Source: Campylobacter corcagiensis
GTDB lineage: Bacteria; Campylobacterota; Campylobacteria; Campylobacterales; Campylobacteraceae
DNA length: 64,000 bases
NCBI RefSeq assembly: GCF_013201645.1
Contig: NZ_CP053842.1
Location: forward strand, 992,001-1,056,000
Direction of reading: 5' to 3'
In this document: in pieces, positions 9,001 through 20,534 of the stretch
Numbering within the stretch: the stretch's first letter is position 1
Layout: each line of letters starts with the position of its first letter
Notes under the pieces: model-generated
Seen by the model: only the letters and a program-made list of their open reading frames with translations
Told to the model about the DNA's origin: nothing
Databases searched by the model: none
Position numbers and translations under genes: made by a program

Positions 9001-9279
9001 AGAAAATGGTTTTTCTGTTTTTGCTCCATTGCCAATAGCTATGGAATTTGAACCTTGTGTCAAAGCATCTTTTCCAAAAGCTATATTTGTATCGTTAAAT
9101 CTAGATATAACTAAAATTTTATCTGATGCGATAACACTCTTTGGATCTGAGTTTTTAATAATATACTCATTTCCGTCTTTTACCACCTCGACCAAATTAC
9201 CATTATCAATGGTATAAAAATTCCCTGCAAATAGCACATTTGCAAGAACCAAAAAAAATACCACTTTTGATATTTTCAT
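6028..9279 (-). CDS. YadA-family trimeric autotransporter adhesin
   Basis: A 1083-residue outer-membrane adhesin. A signal peptide (MKISKVVFFLVLANVLFAG) is followed by a very long YadA-type head (roughly 65-610) built of about 14-residue repeats with the core xSxAIGxxAxAxG. Next come a neck (GTNPTDAVNVAQLKSL), a stalk of KVxIxxN-type repeats (about 660-920), a second neck (DTDAATVGQIKS), a short distal head motif (GTNSVAIGGG) and the C-terminal YadA anchor, four strands ending in GGSVGYFFN. Trimers would export their own passenger and bind host surfaces or matrix. It is monocistronic, with its own extended -10 promoter and terminator. The repeats invite length variation between strains. Family assignment is secure; the ligand is unknown. 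Confidence 0.95.
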   Translation of the reverse strand: MKISKVVFFLVLANVLFAGNFYTIDNGNLVEVVKDGNEYIIKNSDPKSVIASDKILVISRFNDTNIAFGKDALTQGSNSIAIGNGAKTEKPFSMAIGTRAQAKGETSTAIGYEAEALGDYSMALGMNSKSEGYLGTAIGYGANAKGRQSQAIGILAKSSGEQSQAIGKQAEASGEQSQAIGVGAKSSGLDSQAIGTKAKATGQQSNAIGRNAFAENKNDISIGSFSVAKGEQSVAIGTQAKSLLLDGIAIGTLANSEGDRSSAIGNKSQALGENSNAIGTSSESKGTNSNAFGAGAKALGENSNAIGALSQATGHTSNAIGVMAKATGNSATAIGFRSIANGNYSMSLGEKAISNGLLAIALGSEANASGRNSTTIGYKAKASKENTVAIGKNAKSESVNSISIGENATNQKRIEDKEAHTTKQSDHSIAIGTNSKNEDLKSVAIGYEATNESQFSVALGANSITKGSYDIAIGNKAQTDDHSSIAIGESTVANGYASTAIGKQANAKNNYSTALGYKATSDGYYAMALGSETNAKGDNTTAIGHQAQANIINSIALGSFSVANTDKDQAGWDFKTGKRSTETNHIWKSTAAAVSIGRASGYQGGAITRQITNVAAGTNPTDAVNVAQLKSLKDYSDETFINKTELNNINQNLGNKISDVVGDNTNIVVASDEDDKTKKKVSLNPELKNLTSAEFEDGDKLTKIEANKITIGSGNDAIVIKNDNGSRAITGLTNTTWNAGYTKDDIVSGRAATEDQLLSITQNLQSNIAKSNTEVTAGDNIVVTQTTGANGNKIYKVETKKDVSFDKVSVGNVAISDNSVKIKNVKLDENGLKVGDKVEITKNEIKNDKVKISSNKVAIDNKTTIDNNGVTIKQDDPSKGDVKLTKNGLDNGKNKITNLADGEDDTDAATVGQIKSIKAGDAGIKQSDKKEKWAKDKPKSTGTNSVAIGGGSNDYGRDNTVSVGSKGHERTISNVANPVYDTDAVNLRYLNNRLANVYSDMEELRDESRAGIASAVALGMLPQSTVPGKSLIAIGAGHHKGESAVSLGLSGMSDDGKWIFKGGVSYDSQENATVGGSVGYFFN

Positions 9280-9311
9280 AATTCTCTCCCTTAGAATAAA
9301 AATAATTTAGA

Positions 9312-9320
9312 ATTATAGCA
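9312..9320 (-). promoter_or_regulatory. extended -10 promoter of the YadA-like gene
   Basis: TGCTATAAT on the minus strand about 30 bp before the start codon, with AAGGGAGAG as ribosome site. The other 230 bp up to 9562 is AT-rich and shows only a 9-bp inverted repeat (9443-9451 / 9462-9470). Confidence 0.65.
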
Positions 9321-9517
9321 TATATTAAATAAAATTAAAATAAATTTAAATTATTATAATATAGTGAGTTTTAAAATTATACTTCAAGAAGCGTGTGATA
9401 AATAAATAATCTATACTTAAAAAAAGATTTTTACACGGTTACTATAGTTTTATTATGATGAAAAACTATAACTTTTGAAATTATACTATTTAGTCAGTTT
9501 TTAATTATGTGTTATTA

Positions 9518-9546
9518 AAGGGCTAAATTTATTAAATTTTGCCCTT
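9518..9546 (-). terminator. probable terminator after the 75-residue gene
   Basis: AAGGGC / GCCCTT closing an AT-rich extension of the stem, 17 bp past the stop at 9563. The U-tract is short. Confidence 0.6.
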
Positions 9547-9562
9547 ATAGCTTAATTTAAAT

Positions 9563-9790
9563 TTACTTCTTAAAAAACTCAGGGTGATCTGCTTTTAGAA
9601 ATTTAACGACCTCTATAACTTCATCCACACCCTTTAAATCCTTATCATCAAGAGCTTCATCTATCATCTCAACATAAACTTCAGCGGCTTTCCTAAGATA
9701 TTTTTTATCCACACCTGCAAAATATAAAACAGCTTCTAAAAGCACACTTACTTCATACATAAGATCATTTATCTCATTTTGATTCATCAA
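9563..9790 (-). CDS. conserved hypothetical protein, 75 residues
   Basis: A small acidic, all-helical protein (NEINDLMYEVSVLLEAVLYF, EVYVEMIDEALDDKDLKG, KADHPEFFKK). It overlaps the 3' end of the DHH phosphoesterase gene by 17 bp, so the two are cotranscribed and probably translationally coupled. No domain is recognised, and nothing but position ties it to the phosphoesterase. Confidence 0.7.
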   Translation of the reverse strand: MMNQNEINDLMYEVSVLLEAVLYFAGVDKKYLRKAAEVYVEMIDEALDDKDLKGVDEVIEVVKFLKADHPEFFKK

Positions 9791-10820
9791 TACTCTCCGT
9801 TTTTGTCTTTATAAGTCCAGCTATTTGAGACCTAATATCTTCATAAATATATCCATCCTTAAACCCAGCATAAAACCCACCACTAGCATTTATATGTCCA
9901 CCGCCACCAACTAAGTGCTTTGAAATTTGACTAACATCGGCGTTACCATTTGCTCTAAAGCTCATCGTTTTTCTACTTGTGACATCTAAGAAGAAGTCTA
10001 TATCTGGGTTTGCCACTAAAAAGTCATTTCCTATAACCGAAGTGTTGCCGATATTGTAAGTTAAAATGCCTTTTTTATCAAGATAGTTTATCTCAAATTT
10101 AGCCCTATCTTGAGTAAGTTTTTCAACTACATATTTTGAGATTAGGTTGCTTAATGTATCATCATCGCCATCTATAAAAAATTCCTTTTTCAAGCCATGA
10201 GTTGCCCCGTCAAGCTTGATATGAGCGTTATCTTTACCCATAAATTCACGTGCTTTTTTTAGCAAGTAAAATATATACTCCCTGCTTTCTTTAGTAAACA
10301 TCACGCTATTTATCTCTTTAGCTCCTGCTACAAGTCCTAAACAAACCTTGCCAAACTCGAAGTATATATCATCTTTAAGCCAGATATCAACTGAATTTAC
10401 CATTTTCACAAACTCACCCAAATCACTATCTTCGCCTAAAATTTGACTAAAAAACTCATAAGTTATAAGAGTTGCACATCTTGAACTATCAAGTAGATAC
10501 CAAGGGTATTTTTTAGCGCATTCTAATCCACTTTGATGGTGATCAAGTAGTAAAATTTTAGCGTTTAGTTCTTTAGCTTTTTTCTCAAAACACTCACATT
10601 GTGATAAGCTTAGATTAAGATCTGTAACTAATATAAGTGATTTTTTACTCTCATCTTGATATAAACTTTCTTCTATCAAAGAGACTATTTGGTTAAATTT
10701 AGCATCTATTTCTTTGCCGTAATTAGAGTTAAAAAATTCTATATCTTTAAAATAAAAATTTGTGACAATTTGAGCAGAATATCCATCTAAATCCGTGTGA
10801 GAAAGGTGATAAACTCTCAT
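9774..10820 (-). CDS. DHH/DHHA1-family phosphoesterase
   Basis: 348 residues with the DHH signature set: LSHTDLDGYSAQ (residues 6-17, metal-binding Asp pair), LVTDLNLS, LLLDHHQSG (the DHH triad) and a C-terminal DHHA1 glycine motif (VGGGGHINASGG). Such enzymes hydrolyse small phosphodiesters or phosphates, for example nanoRNA, cyclic di-AMP or oligonucleotides; the substrate cannot be told from sequence. The ATG overlaps the stop of the upstream Rrf2 regulator by 4 bp, and the 75-residue gene overlaps its end: a three-gene leftward operon. Confidence 0.85.
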   Translation of the reverse strand: MRVYHLSHTDLDGYSAQIVTNFYFKDIEFFNSNYGKEIDAKFNQIVSLIEESLYQDESKKSLILVTDLNLSLSQCECFEKKAKELNAKILLLDHHQSGLECAKKYPWYLLDSSRCATLITYEFFSQILGEDSDLGEFVKMVNSVDIWLKDDIYFEFGKVCLGLVAGAKEINSVMFTKESREYIFYLLKKAREFMGKDNAHIKLDGATHGLKKEFFIDGDDDTLSNLISKYVVEKLTQDRAKFEINYLDKKGILTYNIGNTSVIGNDFLVANPDIDFFLDVTSRKTMSFRANGNADVSQISKHLVGGGGHINASGGFYAGFKDGYIYEDIRSQIAGLIKTKTESIDESK

Positions 10821-11227
10821 ATTTTAGCACCATTTTCTAGGATTTTTTGTAGAGTTATCCCGCCCATATAGTTATCGATTTGATTTTGTATATCATTAAA
10901 CATATGCCAAATTTTACAGCTATCACCTTTTTCACAGCTCTGTTTTGACCTAGAACACTCAAAAACACTCATCTCATGTCTTTCTGCACTCTCTATAATC
11001 TCAAGAAGCGTAAGGTTTTGTGGATTTTTTGCCATCAAAAAACCACCATTTGCACCTTTGAAGGAATTTAGTATCCCATCACGAGCTAAATTTTGTAAAA
11101 TTTTAGCAAGAAAACTCTTAGAAATATCAAGCTCTTTTGACATAGTTTCAACATCTTGTGGTGTACTTTTGCTTGAAATGTAAATAAGTGACAAAAGTGC
11201 ATATTCACTAGCTTTGGTAAAAAGCAT
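10817..11227 (-). CDS. Rrf2-family transcriptional regulator with likely Fe-S cluster
   Basis: 136 residues. The N-terminal winged helix (SEYALLSLIYIS, then LDISKSFLAKILQNLARDGIL) and the wing KGANGGF are typical of Rrf2. Three cysteines at 91, 98 and 104 (C-x6-C-x5-C) sit where IscR and NsrR bind an iron-sulphur cluster, so it may sense Fe-S status, NO or oxygen. It heads a three-gene operon with the DHH phosphoesterase. Whether it is IscR-, NsrR- or RsrR-like cannot be decided from sequence. Confidence 0.85.
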   Translation of the reverse strand: MLFTKASEYALLSLIYISSKSTPQDVETMSKELDISKSFLAKILQNLARDGILNSFKGANGGFLMAKNPQNLTLLEIIESAERHEMSVFECSRSKQSCEKGDSCKIWHMFNDIQNQIDNYMGGITLQKILENGAKI

Positions 11228-11385
11228 ACTCTCTCCTTAAATTTAAAACCACATTTTAACCAAATTCAGATAAAAAAGTACTAAAATTGTAGCTTTAATC
11301 AATAAATATTAAACACAATATTTTAGTAAAATCTATAGATGTTTTTATATAAACTAACTAATTTTAGTAAAATTTAAGTAAAAAT

Positions 11386-11394
11386 TGCTATAAT
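11386..11394 (+). promoter_or_regulatory. extended -10 promoter of rpsO
   Basis: TGCTATAAT about 38 bp before the rpsO start; ribosome site AGGAGG at 11421. Confidence 0.7.
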
Positions 11395-11431
11395 TAGCCC
11401 TTGTATTAATTTTACCGTTCAGGAGGTCATT

Positions 11432-11704
11432 ATGGCTTTAGATCAGGCTCAAAAAGCACAAATAGTTGCCCAATTCGCAAAAAAAGATGGCGATACAGGT
11501 TCATCAGAGGTTCAAATAGCACTTCTTACAGAGAAGATTAAACAGCTTACTTCTCACATTCAGTCTAACCCAAAAGACTTTTCATCAAGACTAGGTCTAC
11601 TAAAAATGGTTAGCCAAAGAAAAAGACTTATGAAATACCTTAAAAATAAAGATTATAATAGATATTCTAGTTTAATAGAAAAACTAAATCTTAAGGATAG
11701 ATAA
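11432..11704 (+). CDS. rpsO: 30S ribosomal protein S15
   Basis: 90 residues, the standard length. The S15 signature is clear (GDTGSSEVQIALLTEKIKQL, then SRLGLLKMVSQRKRLMKYL). It binds 16S rRNA in the platform early in 30S assembly. The gene stands alone, with its own extended -10 promoter, a strong AGGAGG site and a terminator 3 bp after the stop. Confidence 0.98.
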   Translation: MALDQAQKAQIVAQFAKKDGDTGSSEVQIALLTEKIKQLTSHIQSNPKDFSSRLGLLKMVSQRKRLMKYLKNKDYNRYSSLIEKLNLKDR

Positions 11705-11706
11705 AT

Positions 11707-11728
11707 AAAGCCCTAAATTTAGGGCTTT
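11707..11728 (+). terminator. terminator of rpsO
   Basis: AAAGCCCTAAA / TTTAGGGCTTT, a perfect hairpin directly after rpsO. It may also serve cmoA-side transcription from the right. Confidence 0.85.
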
Positions 11729-11761
11729 AATCAAAATTTACCATCTTAATTAAAAGTAAAG

Positions 11762-12466
11762 TTATTTTATAGCTACAAAACTAGCAAAATTTCCCCATTT
11801 AAATAGCGTTTCAACTACTCTAAAACCTGCCTTTTTTAGCATATCTATATTTTCATACTCACTAAATGGAATAAGTACATTTTCTAACGCTTCACGCTTT
11901 TGAGCTATCTCAAATTTTGAATAACCCTGCTCTAGTTTATACTGAGCATAAATTTCTATCATATCCTTACTCATCTTTTTATCTTCAAAAATAACCTTCT
12001 CACTTAGAACAAATACTCCATTTTCAACCAAATTATCATAAATTTTAGCTATGAATTTCTCTCTTTTTAAAGGGCGGATAAACTGAAGAGTATAATTCAT
12101 GATAATAGCATCGTTTAACCCAAGTTCAAATTCTAAAATATCAGAGTTGATTAGATTTAAATTCGCACCATATGCCGCTGCTTTACTTTTAGCATTTTCT
12201 AACATAGATGGTGAGTTATCAACTCCAGTAAGAGTAAATTTAGGATTTAACTCAAAAAGCTTTAAAAGCATAGCAGCAGTTGAACAGCCAAGATCTAAAA
12301 TCCTAGCATCTTTTGGCACGCTTAAAAGCAAGAATTTAGCTATTAAGTCACTTGAAATTTGATAGTATGGAACTGATCTATTTATCATATCATCAAATAC
12401 ACTTGCTACATTTTCATCAAATTCAAACTGCTTTGTTATAGGCTTTGTAAAGACTTCATCTCTCAT
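11762..12466 (-). CDS. cmoA: carboxy-S-adenosyl-L-methionine synthase
   Basis: Makes carboxy-SAM from SAM and prephenate, used by CmoB to modify the wobble uridine of tRNAs. 234 residues: FDDMINRSVPYY near the N-terminus and the Rossmann glycine motif LDLGCSTAAML are characteristic, as is GYSKFEIAQKREALENVL, typical of CmoA rather than generic methyltransferases. Its ATG overlaps the end of ribF by 4 bp in a long leftward gene run. cmoB is not in the window. Confidence 0.9.
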   Translation of the reverse strand: MRDEVFTKPITKQFEFDENVASVFDDMINRSVPYYQISSDLIAKFLLLSVPKDARILDLGCSTAAMLLKLFELNPKFTLTGVDNSPSMLENAKSKAAAYGANLNLINSDILEFELGLNDAIIMNYTLQFIRPLKREKFIAKIYDNLVENGVFVLSEKVIFEDKKMSKDMIEIYAQYKLEQGYSKFEIAQKREALENVLIPFSEYENIDMLKKAGFRVVETLFKWGNFASFVAIK

Positions 12467-13266
12467 GATAAAATCTCCTTTGTTCTTATAATATCTTTTG
12501 AAATTTGTGATTTTAAATCACCTAAATCATTAAATTTATGATTTTCTCTTATATATGAAATTAACTCAACGCTTAAATTTTTAGGCTCCACACAAAATGA
12601 CTCTAAAATGTGGGTTTCTATGCTAAATTTACTATCAGTTGAAACTCTATCTCCTATAAAAGTCACGCTTTTATATCTTTTAAAATCAAATTTAGTAAAA
12701 CTAGCATAAACACCACTTTTAGGCAAAAACTGCATCTCATTAGGCTCTAAATTTAAAGTAGCAAAGAGCTTTTCTTTGCCAAGACCTTGACCTTTTATAA
12801 CCTTGCCATAAATTTCAAAATTTCGCCCTAAAAGTTCATTTGCTTTTTTTACATCGCCACTAGTAAAAAGCTTTTTAATTACGCTAGTGTGAACGCTTGT
12901 GCCACTGTAAATAAACTCATCTATTATGATAACTTCGCCATCAAATAAAACCTTTAAATCCTTAGCAGATGAGAGTCTGTTTTTGCCAAATTTAAAATCA
13001 TATCCAACTACTAAACGCTTTAAATTTGGAAATTCTTTAGATAAAAGTAAAACAAAATCCTTACCACTTAAAGCTTTAATCTCATCAAGATTGTAGTAAA
13101 AAATAGCCAAATTTGTAAAATTTTCACGCTTTGGGGTTAGCTTTTTATCACTATTTTCTATGACCAAAATAGCGCCTTTACAAAGCTTTTCTAAAAGCTT
13201 AGTATGACCCCTGTGAAAACCATCAAAATGCCCGATAGCTAAGGATTTTATCTCTGTTTTATCCAC
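12463..13266 (-). CDS. ribF: bifunctional riboflavin kinase / FAD synthetase
   Basis: Converts riboflavin to FMN and FMN to FAD. 267 residues, shorter than the E. coli enzyme (about 313), as in other Campylobacter. The N-terminal nucleotidyltransferase has IGHFDGFHRGHTKLL (HxGH-type motif) and YDFKFGKNR. The C-terminal kinase domain follows GRNFEIYGKVIKGQGLGKEKLFATLNL. It overlaps the lipocalin gene by 19 bp. Confidence 0.92.
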   Translation of the reverse strand: MDKTEIKSLAIGHFDGFHRGHTKLLEKLCKGAILVIENSDKKLTPKRENFTNLAIFYYNLDEIKALSGKDFVLLLSKEFPNLKRLVVGYDFKFGKNRLSSAKDLKVLFDGEVIIIDEFIYSGTSVHTSVIKKLFTSGDVKKANELLGRNFEIYGKVIKGQGLGKEKLFATLNLEPNEMQFLPKSGVYASFTKFDFKRYKSVTFIGDRVSTDSKFSIETHILESFCVEPKNLSVELISYIRENHKFNDLGDLKSQISKDIIRTKEILS

Positions 13267-13743
13267 TCGATCCTACCTATATCAAAGCCATCTGATTTTG
13301 CCTTGTCTTTATATATAACTCTTACAACTTCTGGAATGGTTTTTGCTCTTGATACAATAGAGATATCTTTATTTCCGATATACATCATAGCGTATTGATA
13401 GCGGTCATTTCTAACGATATAAAGTGGCTCATAAATTAGCCCGTATCTACTTATCTCAAGCATACTAGCGTTTTTATCATCAAGCCCAAAACGAGCTAAG
13501 AACTGCTCTTTTTTACTACTGCCATCAGGCAAATGACCAGTTTTTACAACTCTAATCTTGCCATTATCAACTGCGAAATTTACTTTGATATCACTTAAAT
13601 TTGAGCTGTTTTTTGTACTTCCAACTTCATACCAAGTTCCTGTAAAATCATAGATATTAAAATTATCTTTAACCTGAAAAACTTTTTGTTCTTTTTGTGC
13701 AAAACAGCCAGCCATAAAAATGGCTATAAAAACTACAAAAAAA

Positions 13744-17507
<3,764 letters not shown>

Positions 17508-17511
<4 letters not shown>

Positions 17512-18113
17512 CTTTTATCTCCTATCATTAAAAGAAGCGGCGTTAAAATAGCTCTAGCTTTTGTATTTAGATTTGCTAAAACAAATAGTTTATTTATGTA
17601 CTCTAGCTCACTTGTGTTAAATTTTACGCCTTGTAAAATGCTTGTTTTTACTACAGAGTGAACTAAATTTAAAAGCTCTTCTTTGCTTAAATCGCCTTTT
17701 TTTTCCAAAGCAACTTTTTCCTTTAAAAAAGTGTTAATATCGTGAAGGGTTAGTTTTTTAAAATTTAGATCTATTTTAGGAATTTCTACCTTTTCTAAGC
17801 GATTTATGATAGCCAAACGAGAGCGAATCGTAGGCAAAAAGAGTGATTTTGATCCGCCAACTAGGATAAATTCTATATTTTTAGGGCTATCTTCAAGCAC
17901 TAAAAGAAGAGCGTTTTGAGCTTCTGTTCTAAATTTTTGACCCATTAAAACTATGGTTTTTAAAGAATTTTCAGCAATATATGCTTCATCAATTGCTGAT
18001 CTTGCATCATCTATTAAAATTTCACTATTTTCATAAAATTTGCTGTTTTTATTTTGAGATAAAATTTCAGCTTTTACGCTATCAAAATTGTTTGATATGA
18101 TGATTTTATTCAA
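17508..18113 (-). CDS. holB: DNA polymerase III delta' subunit (short form)
   Basis: Clamp-loader subunit homologue of 201 residues, much shorter than E. coli delta' (334). The sequence shows the AAA-like core strand and sensor region (TEAQNALLLVLEDSPKNIEFILVG, then LPTIRSRL) but no Walker A or zinc finger, fitting a structural clamp-loader subunit. It lies between hobA and folP, overlapping each by 4 bp. The short form is the normal state in this group. Confidence 0.8.
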
Positions 18114-18652
18114 AGCGTAACCTCATCAAAAAGTGCAGCACTTACGCTACTATCAAAAAGCTTAAAAAGCTGGATGAGCTTTATATCTAAATTTTCATCT
18201 TGACTATCAAGGTAAAATGCATTCTCACTATGCTCATCAATAAGCCACATATAGCTATTTTCGCTACTTTTTGCTACTTTTGCTAAAGGATGGCTACCTC
18301 TTCCTACATAAAAAAACATATATCCATTTGGAAAAGCAAGAGTTAACATATCATTTAGTAGTTCAATGCTCTCTTTGGTATTTATATAATCTAAATTTGA
18401 AGCAACTGCACGAAGTGAAAAAAACGGCACAAGCGGTCGTTCGTTCTCTCTGGCGTTTATATTTTGAAGAGCGTATTTCTCAAACCAACGCCTCTGTTCA
18501 TCACAAAAAAAGATAAAGCTACTTCCTTGAAGCATAAATTTAACTTTTGAAGCAACTAAAGGTGTCCACTCTTCTCTTCTATCTTCCATCCAAGTGGACA
18601 TAAAAGTATCTTTTCTAATACGCTCCAAACTCCACTTATAGAGATCTTTCAT
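18110..18652 (-). CDS. hobA: DnaA-interacting initiation regulator HobA
   Basis: 180 residues. The N-terminal sequence (LERIRKDTFMSTWMEDRREEW) and overall composition match HobA, the Campylobacterota protein (related in fold to DiaA) that binds DnaA domain I-II and promotes assembly at oriC. Its position beside holB, and starting at the lysC stop codon, is conserved in Campylobacter. It is a marker gene for the phylum. Confidence 0.88.
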   Translation of the reverse strand: MKDLYKWSLERIRKDTFMSTWMEDRREEWTPLVASKVKFMLQGSSFIFFCDEQRRWFEKYALQNINARENERPLVPFFSLRAVASNLDYINTKESIELLNDMLTLAFPNGYMFFYVGRGSHPLAKVAKSSENSYMWLIDEHSENAFYLDSQDENLDIKLIQLFKLFDSSVSAALFDEVTL

Positions 18653-19851
18653 TATGCATTTAATCCATACGCATCATGAAATAATCTTACTGCTAATTCG
18701 CCATATTTTGCATCAACAATAACTGAAATTCTTATCTCACTCGTTGATATCATTTGGATATTTATGCCATTATTTGCTAAAGTTTCAAACGCTGTACTAG
18801 CAATGCCACTATGGCTTTTCATACCAATTCCAACAATAGAAACTTTAACTATATCGCTATCGCTTTCAACATTTAAATTCTCACCTAAATTATTAAGTGC
18901 ACTTACAGCTTTATCTAGTTCATTTTGTGGAACTGTAAAGCTTAAATTAGCAACTCCGTTTTTGCCAACATTTTGGATAATCATATCAACATTTATCTCT
19001 TTTTGAGATAGTTTTTTAAAAATTTTAGCCGCCACACCTGGTTTATCTTCAATATCTCTAATGCCTACTCTTGCTTGATTTCTATCTAAGGCTATACCGC
19101 TTATTATAACGCCTTCCATTGAATTTTCTCCTGTTATTAATGTTCCTTCGTGTTCATTGAAGCTACTTCTTGTTACTAGATTGATGTTTAGTTTTTTTGC
19201 TAGTTCAACTGAGCGATTTAGCAAAACTTTTGCACCAAGACTAGCTAGTTCTAGCATCTCATCATAACTTACTTTATCTAGCTTTTTAGCCTTTGGTTCA
19301 ATTCTTGGATCAGTTGTGTAAACCCCATCCACATCGGTATAAATTTCACAAAGATCTGCTTTTAAAGCTCCAGCTATAGCTACAGCTGACAAGTCACTCC
19401 CACCACGACCTAAAGTCGTAACATCTCCATTTTTATTTACACCTTGAAATCCCGCAACAACTACAATTTTACCATCTTTTAAAGCATTTTGGATTGCTAC
19501 TGGATCTATGACCTCAATCTTTGATTTTGTATGAAAATCATCAGTTTTAATACCAGCTTGTCTTCCGCTAAATGCAACTGATGGATAGCCTTTAGCTGTT
19601 AGGGCAATGGCTAAGAGTGAACTTGTAACTCTCTCTCCAGCACTTAAAAGCATATCATACTCTCTTTCGCTTGGGTTTTTATCGAAATACTCAGCATATT
19701 CAATAAGCTTATTTGTTACTCCACTCATTGCTGAAACGATAACTACTACATCATTACCAGCATCTTTTGTTTTAATAACCCTTTTAGCAACTTCATCTAT
19801 CCTTTCAAGTGTACCAACACTCGTGCCACCATATTTTTGAACTATAAGCAT
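18652..19851 (-). CDS. lysC: aspartate kinase
   Basis: First step from aspartate to lysine, threonine, methionine and diaminopimelate. 399 residues: the kinase domain begins KYGGTSVG (residues 6-13), with VVSAMSGVTN and LGRGGSDLSA. Two ACT domains follow from about 265 (GIALDRNQARVGI, VSIVGIGMKSHSG) and indicate feedback control by lysine and/or threonine. It is 1 bp from rppH upstream and abuts hobA. Confidence 0.96.
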   Translation of the reverse strand: MLIVQKYGGTSVGTLERIDEVAKRVIKTKDAGNDVVVIVSAMSGVTNKLIEYAEYFDKNPSEREYDMLLSAGERVTSSLLAIALTAKGYPSVAFSGRQAGIKTDDFHTKSKIEVIDPVAIQNALKDGKIVVVAGFQGVNKNGDVTTLGRGGSDLSAVAIAGALKADLCEIYTDVDGVYTTDPRIEPKAKKLDKVSYDEMLELASLGAKVLLNRSVELAKKLNINLVTRSSFNEHEGTLITGENSMEGVIISGIALDRNQARVGIRDIEDKPGVAAKIFKKLSQKEINVDMIIQNVGKNGVANLSFTVPQNELDKAVSALNNLGENLNVESDSDIVKVSIVGIGMKSHSGIASTAFETLANNGINIQMISTSEIRISVIVDAKYGELAVRLFHDAYGLNA

Positions 19852-19852
19852 A

Positions 19853-20323
19853 CTAAATAAACCCCTTCTCTTTAAAATACCCTAAAACTCTCACATAAAC
19901 ATCTTTTTTAAAAGGCGTTATGCTATCAATAGCTTCATCTATGCTTACAAATTTATAAGCACAAAATTCCGGATCTTTTACATCCAAATCAATACTTTTT
20001 TCATCATCTATACGAACTAAAAAATAGCGCTGCATTTGACCATCAAATTTAGGCTTTTTCTTAGCGATTACTTCAGCTGGATAGTCATAACTTATCCACT
20101 CTGGATACTCAGCGATAATTTTGATTTTATTTGTACCAATCTCCTCTTTTAGCTCCCTAAAAAGTGCAATAAGTGGTGTCTCGCCCTCATCAATCCCACC
20201 TTGTGGAAACTGCCAAGCATCTTTGACATCTGTTCTTTTTGCAACCATAACCCTACACTCAAAAGGATACTTAGAGGATAAAATCACAGCAGCAACATTT
20301 GGTCTGTAGTTTTTAGCTTCCAT
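19853..20323 (-). CDS. rppH: RNA pyrophosphohydrolase (Nudix)
   Basis: Removes pyrophosphate from mRNA 5' ends and so starts decay; related enzymes act on diadenosine polyphosphates. 156 residues with a complete Nudix box, GGIDEGETPLIALFRELKEEIG, and the RppH-typical YRPNVAAVILSSKYPFECRVMVAKR and WQFPQGGIDEGE. It is the first gene of a leftward run of about ten genes reaching cmoA. Confidence 0.92.
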   Translation of the reverse strand: MEAKNYRPNVAAVILSSKYPFECRVMVAKRTDVKDAWQFPQGGIDEGETPLIALFRELKEEIGTNKIKIIAEYPEWISYDYPAEVIAKKKPKFDGQMQRYFLVRIDDEKSIDLDVKDPEFCAYKFVSIDEAIDSITPFKKDVYVRVLGYFKEKGFI

Positions 20324-20340
20324 AAATTTCCTTATAAAAA

Positions 20341-20356
20341 TGGATAATATTATCCA
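20341..20356. repeat. 16-bp perfect palindrome upstream of rppH
   Basis: TGGATAATATTATCCA lies 17 bp before the rppH ATG. It could be an operator or a hairpin at the 5' end of the rppH-lysC-hobA message; it also contains a possible TAATAT -10 element. Confidence 0.5.
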
Positions 20357-20485
20357 AATTTGCTTTAAAATTTGGTAAATTTTAAAACTTTATTAAAAAA
20401 TCAATTCTCTCTTTAAAAAGCAAATATAAATCACAAAAGGTTATTAAATTATAAACTAAATCTAGTAAAATATAAAAGTCAACCT

Positions 20486-20514
20486 TTGACAAATTTATGA
20501 AGTTAGAGTAAATT
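20486..20514 (+). promoter_or_regulatory. promoter of hemW
   Basis: TTGACA, 17 bp, TAAATT, ending 20 bp before the TTG start of hemW. Confidence 0.6.
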
Positions 20515-20534
20515 TTGCTAAAAAGAGAGAATTT

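Noticed and set aside
6437-9217. Several rightward ORFs of 60-150 residues inside the autotransporter gene
   Set aside because: They are antisense shadows of the repeated head sequence, with Leu/Ser/Pro-rich repetitive translations and no initiation signals.
6028-9279. The repetitive DNA of the adhesin as a CRISPR or satellite array
   Set aside because: The periodicity follows the codon frame, repeats are degenerate at third positions, and the translation is a clear YadA head.
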